From Myxococcales bacterium (GTDB lineage Bacteria; Myxococcota_A; Polyangia; Haliangiales; Haliangiaceae): a stretch of DNA of 64,000 nucleotides. The notes beneath the pieces are model-generated. The model did not search any database and was not told the origin of the DNA. It saw only the letters and a program-made list of their open reading frames with translations. The position numbers and the translations under genes were made by a program. Below are positions 50,922-64,000 of the stretch, piece after piece. Within the stretch, counting starts at the first letter, position 1. Every line of letters starts with the position of its first letter. The DNA lies in assembly GCA_016794525.1 (NCBI GenBank), contig JAEUJY010000049.1, forward strand, positions 1 to 64,000. Direction: 5' to 3'.

Positions 50922-50979
50922 CCAAAAATGCCCCCCTGAGCGGTTCCAACTGGTTGGATCCGCAAAAATTTGCCCCCCT
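50922..50979. repeat. Direct repeat around an imperfect palindrome, possible mobile-element remnant
   Basis: CAAAAATGCCCCCCT (50923-50937) and CAAAAATTTGCCCCCCT (50963-50979) are near-identical direct repeats. Between them, CGGTTCCAAC (50941-50950) pairs with GTTGGATCCG (50953-50962) with one mismatch. The A-rich/C-run composition is unlike anything else in the window. It lies just upstream of rsmH. An insertion-sequence end or operator is possible. Confidence 0.5.
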
Positions 50980-50992
50980 TCCGGAGCGCACA

Positions 50993-51004
50993 TATGGATG
51001 TGGA
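50993..51004 (+). promoter_or_regulatory. -10 element of the dcw cluster, probably leaderless
   Basis: TATGGA (50993-50998) ends 6 nt before GTG 51005. It would drive rsmH-ftsL-ftsI. No mraZ gene precedes. Confidence 0.4.
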
Positions 51005-52030
51005 GTGAGTCAGTTGCAGGTCCATGACGCCCTGCGTTATCGGCTCGCGCTCGACACTCCCGTGGCTTCCGACGCACACATCCCGGTCCTGCTCGCCGAC
51101 GTGGTCGCCCAGCTGGCGCCCCGCCCGGGCGGGACCTACGTCGACGGCACCTTCGGCCGGGGCGGCCACGCCGGGGCGGTGCTCGCCGCGCTGGGCCCCG
51201 CGGGCCGGCTCATCGCCATCGACCGCGATCCCCAGGCGATCGCGGTGGCCCAGGCGCTGGCCGCGACCGATCCGCGGGTCACCGTGATCCACGGCCGCTT
51301 CGGCGCGGTCGCCGAGCACCTGGCCGGGCTCGGCCTCGCGCAGGTCGACGGCTTCGTCCTGGACCTCGGCGTGTCGTCGCCGCAGCTCGACGCCAGCGAG
51401 CGCGGCTTCTCGTTCACGCGGCCGGGCCCGATCGACATGCGCATGGACCCGACCCAGGGGCCGACCGCGCTCGATCTGATCCGCGCGCTGCCGGCCGACG
51501 CGCTGGCGACGATCCTGCGCGACTACGGCGAGGAGCGGCTGCACCACCGGATCGCGCGGCGGCTCAAGGAGGCCGAGCGCGCTGGCACCCTGACCGACAC
51601 CGTCGCGCTGGCCGGCGTGATCGCCAGCTGCTTCTCGGCTGGCGACCTGCGCAAGATGCACATCCACCCGGCGACCCGCACGTTCCAGGGCCTGCGCATC
51701 GCGGTCAACGGCGAGCTCGACGAGCTGGCCGCGTTCCTCGAGGCGTTCCCGGCGCTGCTGGCGCCCGGCGGGCGCTGCGCGATCATCAGCTTCCACTCGC
51801 TCGAGGACCGCCTGGTCAAGCGGCGGTTCCGCGATCTGGCGTGGGAGTCATCGCTGCCGCCGCGGTTCGCCGAGGAGGCCGGCGAGCGGGTCCACGCGGT
51901 GTGCGTGCCGATCGAGCGCAAGGCCCGGTTCGCCGCCGACGACGAGGCCGACGACAACCCGCGGGCGCGGTCGGCGCGCCTGCGCACCTGCGAGCGCACC
52001 ACCGCGCCCAACCTGCCGAGCCACCGATGA
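51005..52030 (+). CDS. rsmH: 16S rRNA (cytosine-1402-N4)-methyltransferase
   Basis: SAM-dependent methyltransferase acting on C1402 in the ribosomal P site; classical first enzyme gene of the dcw cluster (formerly mraW). The 341-residue protein has HIPVLLADVV, the SAM-binding GGTYVDGTFGRGGHAGAVL, AIDRDPQAIA, VDGFVLDLGVSSPQLD, ERGFSFTRPGPIDMRM, RTFQGLRIAVNGEL and CAIISFHSLEDRLVK. GTG 51005 was preferred because TATGGA ends 6 nt upstream; TTG 50954 would extend into the repeat region. mraZ, which normally precedes it, is absent. ATG of ftsL overlaps the stop (ATGA). Confidence 0.95.
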   Translation: MSQLQVHDALRYRLALDTPVASDAHIPVLLADVVAQLAPRPGGTYVDGTFGRGGHAGAVLAALGPAGRLIAIDRDPQAIAVAQALAATDPRVTVIHGRFGAVAEHLAGLGLAQVDGFVLDLGVSSPQLDASERGFSFTRPGPIDMRMDPTQGPTALDLIRALPADALATILRDYGEERLHHRIARRLKEAERAGTLTDTVALAGVIASCFSAGDLRKMHIHPATRTFQGLRIAVNGELDELAAFLEAFPALLAPGGRCAIISFHSLEDRLVKRRFRDLAWESSLPPRFAEEAGERVHAVCVPIERKARFAADDEADDNPRARSARLRTCERTTAPNLPSHR

Positions 52031-52362
52031 AGCCCCGCCTGTATGCCCTGGTCCGCGCGGTCGAGCCGGCTCCCGGCGACCGCAAGCTGGTCACCGTGAT
52101 GATCGTGATCGCCGCGCTGATCACCGCGCTGGCGGTGCAGCGGGTGCGCGCGCGCCACCAGATCGTGACGCTCGGCTACAAGCTGTCGCGCGCCACCGAG
52201 GAGGTGCGCCACCAGCGCGAGCTGCGCCGCCGGCTCGAGCTCGAGCGCGCGACGCTGACCAACCCCGAGCGCATCCGCGCGCTGGCGACGACGCTGGGCA
52301 TGGTGCCGGTGCCGCCGGATCGCATCCGCGTCGTGCCGGGGCTGCCGGGAGGCGCGCCGTGA
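52027..52362 (+). CDS. ftsL: Cell division protein FtsL-like
   Basis: A 111-residue bitopic membrane protein. One TM helix (TVMIVIAALITALAVQRV) lies at about residues 22-42, followed by a heptad-like coiled coil (GYKLSRATEEVRHQRELRRRLELERATL) and the short LTNPERIRALATTLGMVP segment that is common to FtsL/LptE-like divisome proteins. In the divisome FtsL pairs with FtsB and FtsQ and activates FtsW-FtsI. Identification is by position between rsmH and ftsI plus topology, since FtsL sequences diverge widely. It overlaps both neighbours by four bases (ATGA and GTGA). Confidence 0.85.
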   Translation: MKPRLYALVRAVEPAPGDRKLVTVMIVIAALITALAVQRVRARHQIVTLGYKLSRATEEVRHQRELRRRLELERATLTNPERIRALATTLGMVPVPPDRIRVVPGLPGGAP

Positions 52363-54419
52363 GCCGCGCGATCGGCCGCGCCGCGGTGCAGACGCCCGGC
52401 GTGTCGAAGGCGGCCCGGGTGCGGGCCCGCACCGCCGCCGCGCTGGTGTCGGCGCTGATCCTCGGCGTCGGCTACAAGGCGTGGGGGCTGCAGGTCGAGA
52501 GCACCGACAAGTTCCGCGAGCAGGCGCTGCGCCAGCACGTCCACACCGTCGAGATCCCGGCGCCGCGCGGCGCGATCCTCGACGCCCGCGGCCGGCCGCT
52601 GGCGATCAGCGCCGACGCCGAGAGCGTGTGGGCCGACCCGCGCGCGGTGGTCGACGTGGCCGGCTCGGCCGAGCGGGTCGCCGCGGCGCTCGAGCTCGAC
52701 GTCAACGTCGTCGAGTCCCGGCTGGCGTCGCGCAAGCGCTTCGCGTGGATCGCGCGCCACGTGACGCCCGAGCAGGCCAAGGCGGTGCGCGCGCTCAAGC
52801 TGGCCGGCATCGAGGTCGCGCACGAGCCGCGGCGCTGGTACCCCGAGCGCACCACCGGCGGCACGGTGATCGGGTTCGCCGGCCTCGACGGCAACGGCCT
52901 CGACGGGCTCGAGCTGCAGATGGACGCGCTGCTCACCGGCCAGAAGGCGCGGTTCGCGGCGCTGCGCGACGCCCGCGGCAAGACCATGCTCGATCAGGGC
53001 GCGACCGACCCGGTGCCCGGCGCGACCGTCGAGCTGACCCTCGACCGCTCGATCCAGCACATCGCCGACGAGGCGCTGATGGCGTCGGTGACGGCCAACA
53101 AGGCCAAGTCCGGCGTCGCGGTCGTGCTCGACGTGAAGACCGGCGGCGTGCTGGCGATGTCGGCGGTGCCGGTCTACGACCCCAACGACCCGGCCGAGGC
53201 GGTGCGCGCCAAGGCCCGCAACCGCGCGGTCACCGACGTCTACGAGATCGGCTCGGTGATGAAGGTGTTCACGGTGGCGGCGGCGCTCGACGCCGGCCTG
53301 ACCCGCGGCGACGAGCTGTGGGACGTCGAGGGCGGCGCGTGGATGGCGCCCGGCGGCAAGCGCGTCACCGACGTCCACCACGACACGGTGCTGACCACCG
53401 GCGGCATCATCAAGCGCTCGTCGAACATCGGCGCCACCAAGATCGGCTTGCGGCTGGGGCGGCTGCGGCTGTACGAGGCGCTCAAGCGCTACGGCTTCGG
53501 CGAGAAGACCGGGATCGACCTGCCGGGCGAGCAGCGCGGCCGCGTGCGCGACGGCTCGACCTGGCGCGACGTCGAGCTGGTCACGATCTCGTGGGGCTAC
53601 GGCCTGACCGTGTCGCCGATCCAGATCGCCGCGGCGATGGCGGCGATCGGCAACGGCGGCGTCTACAACCCGCCGCGCATCGTCGAGCGCGTCACCGCCG
53701 CCGACGGCACCGTCGGCTACCAGCGCACCAGCGAGCCGCGGCCGATCATGAAGCCGTCGACGGCGGCCGCGATGCTGCCGATGCTCAAGTCGGTGTTCGA
53801 TCCGTCGCACCCCGGCAAGCGCGACGGCGGCACCGGCGCCGGCATCGCGGTCCCGGGCTTCGTCCCGGGCGGCAAGAGCGGCACCGCGCACAAGTACGAT
53901 CCCGCGACCCACCGCTACGCGCCCGATCGCTACCTGTCGTCGTTCGCCGGCCTGGTGCCGATCGCCAACCCGCGGATCGCGATCGTCGTGGTCGTCGACG
54001 ACCCGTCGGGCGGCGACTACTTCGGCGGCAAGGTCGCCGGTCCGGTGTTCGGGCAGATCGCCAGCGAGGCGCTGCGCTACCTCGGCGTGCCTGGCGACGC
54101 GCCGGCCGTCCCCGAAGCCCCGGCCGCGCCCGGCAAGGGCCCCGCGAAGCCGGCCGCGCCCGCGGTCGACGACGCGCCGGTGGGCGACGACGACGCGGCC
54201 GAGGGCCTGGTCGAGCCGGCGCCCGATCTCACCGACGGCGCCACCACGGTCGTCCCCGACTTCCGCGGCGCCGGCGTCGCCCGCGCGGTCGCGCTGGCCG
54301 CCGAGCGCGGCGTCGCCATCGAGGTGCGCGGCTCGGGGCGCTGCCTCGCGCAGTCGATCCCGCCGGGGCCGGCGGCGCTGGGCGCCACCGTGACCCTCGA
54401 GTTCGGCGATGCGCGCTAG
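52359..54419 (+). CDS. ftsI: Septal peptidoglycan transpeptidase FtsI (class B PBP) with C-terminal PASTA domain
   Basis: DD-transpeptidase cross-linking septal peptidoglycan, anchored by one TM helix (about 24-44). Of 686 residues, 55-230 form the PBP dimerisation region (PAPRGAILDARGRPLAIS). The transpeptidase domain has the active-site Ser299 in EIGSVMKVFT (SxxK), the SxN motif in KRSSNIGATK near 355 and KSGTAHK at 506. An Ala/Pro/Asp linker (570-620) leads to a PASTA domain (VVPDFRGAGVARAVALA) ending IPPGPAALGATVTLEFGDA. A PASTA-bearing FtsI is typical of deltaproteobacterial lineages. The GTG start overlaps the ftsL stop. The next gene is 76 nt downstream. Confidence 0.95.
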   Translation: MSRAIGRAAVQTPGVSKAARVRARTAAALVSALILGVGYKAWGLQVESTDKFREQALRQHVHTVEIPAPRGAILDARGRPLAISADAESVWADPRAVVDVAGSAERVAAALELDVNVVESRLASRKRFAWIARHVTPEQAKAVRALKLAGIEVAHEPRRWYPERTTGGTVIGFAGLDGNGLDGLELQMDALLTGQKARFAALRDARGKTMLDQGATDPVPGATVELTLDRSIQHIADEALMASVTANKAKSGVAVVLDVKTGGVLAMSAVPVYDPNDPAEAVRAKARNRAVTDVYEIGSVMKVFTVAAALDAGLTRGDELWDVEGGAWMAPGGKRVTDVHHDTVLTTGGIIKRSSNIGATKIGLRLGRLRLYEALKRYGFGEKTGIDLPGEQRGRVRDGSTWRDVELVTISWGYGLTVSPIQIAAAMAAIGNGGVYNPPRIVERVTAADGTVGYQRTSEPRPIMKPSTAAAMLPMLKSVFDPSHPGKRDGGTGAGIAVPGFVPGGKSGTAHKYDPATHRYAPDRYLSSFAGLVPIANPRIAIVVVVDDPSGGDYFGGKVAGPVFGQIASEALRYLGVPGDAPAVPEAPAAPGKGPAKPAAPAVDDAPVGDDDAAEGLVEPAPDLTDGATTVVPDFRGAGVARAVALAAERGVAIEVRGSGRCLAQSIPPGPAALGATVTLEFGDAR

Positions 54420-54495
54420 CCGTCCACGCGGTCCGGCCTTGTAGCCGTTGCCACCCCGGACGAAATCGAGCACCCTCCGCGTTCTTGTAGGCCCG

Positions 54496-57363
<2,868 letters not shown>

Positions 57364-57376
57364 CGCGGAGGCAACG

Positions 57377-59937
<2,561 letters not shown>

Positions 59938-59955
59938 GGTGAGCGGGGCGGCGGG

Positions 59956-62274
59956 TCACTGGCCGCCGCCGCCGCCGAACACCTGGGCCATGATCTGGTT
60001 GCGGAGCGCCAGCGCCTTGTCGCGCATCTCGACCACGCCGGGCATGACGCTGGGGATCACGGTGTTGGCGGCGCGCGAGTTGGCGGCGGGGTCCTGGTAG
60101 CTGCCGTCGGCGCGCCCGGCGCCGCGCAGCTGGGCGTCGGTGGCGTCGAGGCCCGGCCCGACGACGTGCAGGTTGACCTGCTGGGCGTTGTAGTACTCGA
60201 GCACCTCGCCGCTCGGCTTGCGGAACTCGTAGGGCGCCGCCATCCACACCCGGCACTCCTTGATGCCTTGCAGGGCCAGGCTGGCCTTGCCGGGGATCGT
60301 GCTGTTGCGGTGGGCGTCGCCGACGCCGAGGCCCTTGGTGCCGACGTCGATCACCATGTTGGCCTGGACGACGAACTGCTCGCACTCGTGCAGGAAGCCG
60401 GTCATCTCGGCGAGCGCCTTGCCCTGGGAGCCCTTGCCCTGCTTCGCGCTCGCCTTCTTGATCGCCTCGGACAGCGCCGTGAAGTGCGTCGTCACCTCGG
60501 TCTTCTTCTGCTCCAGCGCCAGCGCGCTGGTGACGAACGCCTTGATCGCGGCGGTCGCGGTCGCCGCGGCCTTGGCCAGGGTCGCGGCCGCCGCCTTCAT
60601 CGCCGCGATGGTCTCGTGGTCCTGCTTGGCCTTCTCCGCGTCGAGGTCGGCCTCGAGCTGGACCTTGCCGTCGATCTCGCCGATCGACGCGTTGGCGTTG
60701 GCGACGGCGCGCGCGAACAGATCGGTGGCGGGGCCGATGATGACCTTGTCGGCCAGGGCGCCCGCGACCGCGGCGCCGCCGCTGCCCGCGCCGGCGGCGG
60801 CCAGCGCGCCCCACTTCGACAGCGACATCGTGCCGGCGCCGACCACGCCCTTGGCCACCGTGGAGATCGCCTCCTTGCCGCCGGTCATCACCAGCTCCTT
60901 GGCCTGGTCGGAGAGCGTGCTCGCCTCCTGGCCCTTGGCCTTGGCGGCCTCGAGCGCGTTGCGCAGGTTCAGCGAGTTGACGCCACGCTGCGTGACCGTG
61001 GCGGTGATGACGCTGGCGCGGAAGGTCTGGATCGCGCTGATCGCGGTGGTCATGTCGTCGGAGACCCGGGTCGGCATCGCCTCGAGGGCCTGCGTCGACG
61101 CCTCGACCTTCTCGCGCGCGCCGCGCACGGCGGGATCTTTGGCCAGCAGGTCCTCGAAGGTCCGGGCCAGCTCGTCGGTGGAGTGGCCGCCCAGGTTCGA
61201 GCTCGCCGCCTGATCGACCGCGACCGCGGCGTCCTCGGTCTTGATCGCCTTGAAGCCGCCCAGCCCGAAGCTGCTGGCGACGCCGTCGAGCCGACCGAAG
61301 TTCGCCTGCAGCGCCTTGTACTGATCCTGGAACTGGTTGGTGGCCATGCTCTGGCCACCGGCCTCGGTCAGGTAGCCGTGCAGCGCGTTGATGACGGTGC
61401 GGTTCTGGCCGATCGCCTCGAGCGGCACCTGGGTGCGCTGCTTGTTGTCGCCGCCCTGCAGCATGTCCTCGACGACCTCGCCCATGTTGCGCTGGGTCGG
61501 CGCGATCATCGACGCGCCCTTCTCGATCATCACCTGGTTGCGCTCGAGGAGCTCGATGACCTTGGTCACCTGCGAGACGTCCTCGGCGTTCGACACCTGC
61601 AGCACGATGTCGCCCGCGGCGGCGCCGGCGATGTGGGCCTGGCCGGCGCTGGCGGCCGCGTCGGTGTCGAGCTGCCGGGCCAGCGTGCCGGCGTGGCCGA
61701 CGATCGACGCGGGCTCGCCGCGCACCATCGCGTCGGCGGCGCGGTCGGCCTCGTGCTCGGCGGCGTCGTGCGGCGTCGACACCTCGAGCTTGTCCTGCCG
61801 CCGCGGCGCGCCGCCGGCCTGCTGCGCGGTGTGCGCGACCTCGTGCGCGAGCAGGTGGAGGCCGAACGGGTCGTCGGGCTGGTAGCGGCCCGCGGCGAAG
61901 TGGATGTCGTTGCCGACGGTGTAGGCCTTGGCGCCGACCGCGCCCGCGGCCTCGGCCGACGCGCCGCCGGTGTGGACCCGCACGGCGGACAGGTCGGCGC
62001 CGAGCGACTGCTCGAACTGCCGCTGGATGCCCGCGGGCAGCGGCGCGCCGGTGCCGCCGCTGGCGCGCGCGACCGCGGCCTCGGCGTCGGCGGCCACGCC
62101 GTTGGGATCGCGACCCGCGCCGGCGGCGCCCGCCGCCTCGCGCAGGACCACCGTGCGTGGCGCCAGGCCTTGGGTCAACGTGCGCTTGCCGGGTGTCCCC
62201 AGGGGCGCCGCGGGAGATGCGCCCTTGGACGCGTCGAGGTCGGCGTACGGCTGCTTCGCTTCCAGAGGCCTCAT
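59956..62274 (-). CDS. DUF4157-domain protein, putative metallopeptidase-like cargo of contractile injection systems
   Basis: A 772-residue protein with a DUF4157 domain at about residues 70-155: LPAGIQRQFEQSLGADLSAVRVHTG, AKAYTVGNDIHFAAGRYQPD and the HExxH-type zinc motif HLLAHEVAHTAQQ near 145. DUF4157 proteins are frequent cargo or accessory genes of eCIS loci. The rest has a long Ala-rich helical region (NAEDVSQVTKVIELLERNQVMI, Ala/Lys coiled coils at 480-600) with a hydrophobic Gly/Ala patch near 480-510, and a C-terminal domain (ECRVWMAAPYEFRKPSGEVLEYYNAQ). There is no signal peptide. ATG 62274 was chosen; GTG 62283 is possible. The activity of the C-terminal part is unknown. Confidence 0.85.
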   Translation of the reverse strand: MRPLEAKQPYADLDASKGASPAAPLGTPGKRTLTQGLAPRTVVLREAAGAAGAGRDPNGVAADAEAAVARASGGTGAPLPAGIQRQFEQSLGADLSAVRVHTGGASAEAAGAVGAKAYTVGNDIHFAAGRYQPDDPFGLHLLAHEVAHTAQQAGGAPRRQDKLEVSTPHDAAEHEADRAADAMVRGEPASIVGHAGTLARQLDTDAAASAGQAHIAGAAAGDIVLQVSNAEDVSQVTKVIELLERNQVMIEKGASMIAPTQRNMGEVVEDMLQGGDNKQRTQVPLEAIGQNRTVINALHGYLTEAGGQSMATNQFQDQYKALQANFGRLDGVASSFGLGGFKAIKTEDAAVAVDQAASSNLGGHSTDELARTFEDLLAKDPAVRGAREKVEASTQALEAMPTRVSDDMTTAISAIQTFRASVITATVTQRGVNSLNLRNALEAAKAKGQEASTLSDQAKELVMTGGKEAISTVAKGVVGAGTMSLSKWGALAAAGAGSGGAAVAGALADKVIIGPATDLFARAVANANASIGEIDGKVQLEADLDAEKAKQDHETIAAMKAAAATLAKAAATATAAIKAFVTSALALEQKKTEVTTHFTALSEAIKKASAKQGKGSQGKALAEMTGFLHECEQFVVQANMVIDVGTKGLGVGDAHRNSTIPGKASLALQGIKECRVWMAAPYEFRKPSGEVLEYYNAQQVNLHVVGPGLDATDAQLRGAGRADGSYQDPAANSRAANTVIPSVMPGVVEMRDKALALRNQIMAQVFGGGGGQ

Positions 62275-62431
62275 GCGGACAAGACCCAGGCGCCGCGCGA
62301 TGTGACCCCGGGCGGCGCGCGGCCGCGCTTTGCCAGGATTTCCGCGATCGCGCGGGCCGTGGTCCGGCCACCGCGACGCGCGCCCCGGCGCGCCGTCAGG
62401 GGAGCAGGTCGACAACCGACCCGGAGGATCG

Positions 62432-63085
62432 ATGGCTCGTCTCGATGTCAGCTCGTGTTCGCTGTTGTTCGTGGCCGCGGTGGCGGCTGGTTGCGCTGGT
62501 GACGACGGTGGCGACGGTGGCGACGGTGTGCCGCTCACCTGCGACAGCCTGACCTTGTGCACCTACGCCGAGGTCACGACCTACCACACCACCGTGGCCG
62601 AGCCGGCGGGCGGCACGATCGTCGACGGGCAGTACCGGCTGGCCTGGGTCGAGAGCGAGCGCGCCGACGACGATGGCCGGCTCGATTCGCTGACGGCGAT
62701 CGAGATCCGCGACGGCCGCTTCCGCGAGTCGGGCAGCAGCACCGGCTATCTCGGCACGATCACGACCAGCGGCACCGACCTGACCATGCACAGCACCGAG
62801 CGCTGCGTGCTCAGCGCGTCCGACGGCGCGACCGAGGCGAGCTGGACCTACGGCTACACCGCGACCGCGACCCAGCTGCGGTTGCGCGACACCGTGTCCG
62901 GCGGCAGCGACGGCACCTGGCACGTCGTGCGCGTCTACCAGCGCATGGCCAGCGCCGACGAGCTGTGCGCGCTGAGGTCGGACGTGCCGAGCACGCCCGG
63001 CGAGTCGGCCGCGTGCTGGGCGTCCAACTGCTTCTGCGCGTACGCGGTGAACACCGACCTGGCGGACGCGTCGTGTCCGTTCTGA
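62432..63085 (+). CDS. Predicted lipoprotein
   Basis: A 217-residue predicted lipoprotein with lipobox VAAGCAGD at about residues 17-24, followed by a Gly/Asp run (GDDGGDGGDG). The mature domain is Thr/Ser-rich and beta-like (GTIVDGQYRLAWVESERADDD, STGYLGTITTSGTDLTMHS, SWTYGYTATATQLRLRDT) and has Cys pairs near the start (LTCDSLTLC) and end (ACWASNCFCAY, SCPF). No family is recognised. A GGAGG site lies 5-9 nt before ATG 62432. It is divergent from the DUF4157 gene, with 157 nt between starts. Confidence 0.82.
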   Translation: MARLDVSSCSLLFVAAVAAGCAGDDGGDGGDGVPLTCDSLTLCTYAEVTTYHTTVAEPAGGTIVDGQYRLAWVESERADDDGRLDSLTAIEIRDGRFRESGSSTGYLGTITTSGTDLTMHSTERCVLSASDGATEASWTYGYTATATQLRLRDTVSGGSDGTWHVVRVYQRMASADELCALRSDVPSTPGESAACWASNCFCAYAVNTDLADASCPF

Positions 63086-63169
63086 ACGCCGGGGACGCCG
63101 CGTCGCCACGCGCGCCGGCCCGTGCCTCGACGCGTCGATCCGCGCCGCGTAGACTGCGCGCCGATGCGG

Positions 63170-63952
63170 CTAGGCCTCGGGCTCGGCGACCAGCGGCGCC
63201 AGCGCCTGCCAGCGCAGCGACGTGGTGACGACGCGCAGGATGCTGTCGACGGTGGGATCGTCGACCGCGAGCGCGGCCCGCAGCGCGTCGCGGGTGGCGC
63301 TGTACAGCGTCGCGCGGGCGGTGGCCAGCTTGCGCGCCGCGGTGGCCCGGTGGCATCCGTAGACGCGGGCGATCGCCTCGCTGTCGAGCCGGTGGTGCAG
63401 GGCCAGGCCGAGGACGAACCGCTCGTGGCGCGGCAGCCCGGCCCACGCGGTGGCGAGCGCCTGGCCGAGCGCGGCGGCGTAGTGCGTGCGCAGGTACTGC
63501 AGATCGGGATCGGGCGCGCCGTCGGCCAGGAGCGCCAGCGTCGGCTCGGGGTCGTCGCGATCGGCGCTGCCGAGATCGAGCGCGATGCGCACGGCGGTGG
63601 TGCGCACGAACGCCGCCAGCGGGCCACGCCCGCGGTAGGCGAGGAGGCCGGGCGCGCGATCGGCGCCGCCGACGATCAGCCGGACCCGCGTCTCCTGGAT
63701 CGCCTCGTCGATGCGCGCCGGGTCGAAGCCGCGCGCGGCGAGGTGGCGCGCCGCCGGACCCAGCGCGTCGCGCTCGAGCTGGTCGAGGGCGCTGGCGGCG
63801 CCCAGCGCGCACGCCCAGGCCAGCATCACCTGCGCGTGATCGGCGCTCGGATCCAGGCCGGCGGCGGCGGCGGCGAGCACCGCCGGATCGCCGTGCGCGT
63901 CGGGCCACGCCGCGCGGACCTCGGCGATCGACGGCGGCGACATCGCGGCCAT
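63170..63952 (-). CDS. ECF-like RNA polymerase sigma factor (divergent, myxobacterial type)
   Basis: A 260-residue protein with the same layout as the sigma factor at 33.1-34.0 kb: an extra N-terminal domain (ADHAQVMLAWACALGAASALDQLERDALGP), a region-2-like helix block (DEAIQETRVRLIVGG, GRGPLAAFVRTTAVRIALDLG) and a region-4 helix-turn-helix (LPRHERFVLGLALHHRLDSEAIARVYGCHRATAARKLATARATL). No anti-sigma factor lies in the visible neighbourhood, though the gene is near the window edge. ATG 63943 is an alternative start, with TTGCAT ending 7 nt upstream. Confidence 0.8.
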   Translation of the reverse strand: MAAMSPPSIAEVRAAWPDAHGDPAVLAAAAAGLDPSADHAQVMLAWACALGAASALDQLERDALGPAARHLAARGFDPARIDEAIQETRVRLIVGGADRAPGLLAYRGRGPLAAFVRTTAVRIALDLGSADRDDPEPTLALLADGAPDPDLQYLRTHYAAALGQALATAWAGLPRHERFVLGLALHHRLDSEAIARVYGCHRATAARKLATARATLYSATRDALRAALAVDDPTVDSILRVVTTSLRWQALAPLVAEPEA

Positions 63953-64000
63953 GCAAGCACGCGGGCGGCCGCGACGCAAACCCGGCGGTCGTCGCGATGA

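Noticed and set aside
60166-62502. 778-codon + strand frame opposite the DUF4157 gene
   Set aside because: Composition typical of antisense frames; HEVAH and DUF4157 signatures are on the minus strand.

Overview
The window is very GC-rich DNA, with third codon positions almost always G or C. It looks like a chromosomal segment of a myxobacterium-like organism (Myxococcota, most likely near Haliangium/Kofleriaceae). The evidence for this is: Hanks-type Ser/Thr kinases fused to WD40 or PEGA-like domains, many small lipoproteins with 'IDAPP'-type linkers, ECF-like sigma factors of unusual layout, an FtsI with a PASTA domain, and a meso-diaminopimelate-type MurE. The taxonomic placement is inference; there is no rRNA or ribosomal protein gene here. 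No tRNA, rRNA or CRISPR array was seen.

Layout. 0-2.5 kb: hisD-hisC, translationally coupled. 2.5-4.9 kb: a lone type III export-gate protein (SctV/FlhA family) plus a small exported protein, closed by a hairpin. 5-9 kb: glutathione transferase, a beta-propeller lipoprotein and an HD-domain protein. 9.5-11.2 kb: murI with an intact 877-bp IS5-type element inserted exactly in its stop codon. 11.2-18.7 kb: lipoprotein, tandem GC hairpins, molybdopterin oxidoreductase, a 1210-residue kinase/WD40 protein and a Gly/Tyr-repeat lipoprotein. 18.7-25.8 kb (minus strand): a CPA2 antiporter, a two-gene split version of a copper amine oxidase-like protein, a large AAA+ ATPase of the type found with extracellular contractile injection systems (eCIS), a lipoprotein and a papain/transglutaminase-like Cys-His-Asp protein. 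25.9-34 kb: secreted and hypothetical proteins, an RluE-like pseudouridine synthase, two tandem paralogous lipoproteins, a ClpX-like ATPase, a membrane-anchored ClpS-like protein and an ECF-like sigma factor. 34-48 kb: mostly lipoproteins, with a class D beta-lactamase homologue, a second molybdopterin oxidoreductase, a kinase/PEGA operon, a C-type-lectin-like lipoprotein and ArfB. 48-51 kb: a non-canonical pyruvate kinase-like protein and a Fic-fold protein with a ruined active site. 51-60 kb: a shortened division/cell-wall (dcw) cluster rsmH-ftsL-ftsI-murEF(fused)-mraY-murD. 60-64 kb: a DUF4157 protein (eCIS-cargo hallmark), a lipoprotein and a second ECF-like sigma factor.

The clearest emergent pattern is upstream of genes. 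Sixteen start codons are preceded, at 5-7 nt (mostly exactly 6), by a -10-like hexamer of the form TAnnnT or close to it, with no Shine-Dalgarno sequence. Other genes have good GGAGG-type sites instead. This suggests that leaderless mRNAs are common in this organism. In two cases the -10 hexamer contains the stop codon of the neighbouring gene.

The most intriguing parts are (i) the eCIS-type ATPase beside a candidate Cys-hydrolase effector, with a DUF4157 protein 35 kb away and no sheath or baseplate genes in view; (ii) the split copper amine oxidase-like pair whose cofactor tyrosine sits in an altered motif; and (iii) the ClpX-like ATPase next to a membrane-tethered Clp_N/ClpS-like protein.
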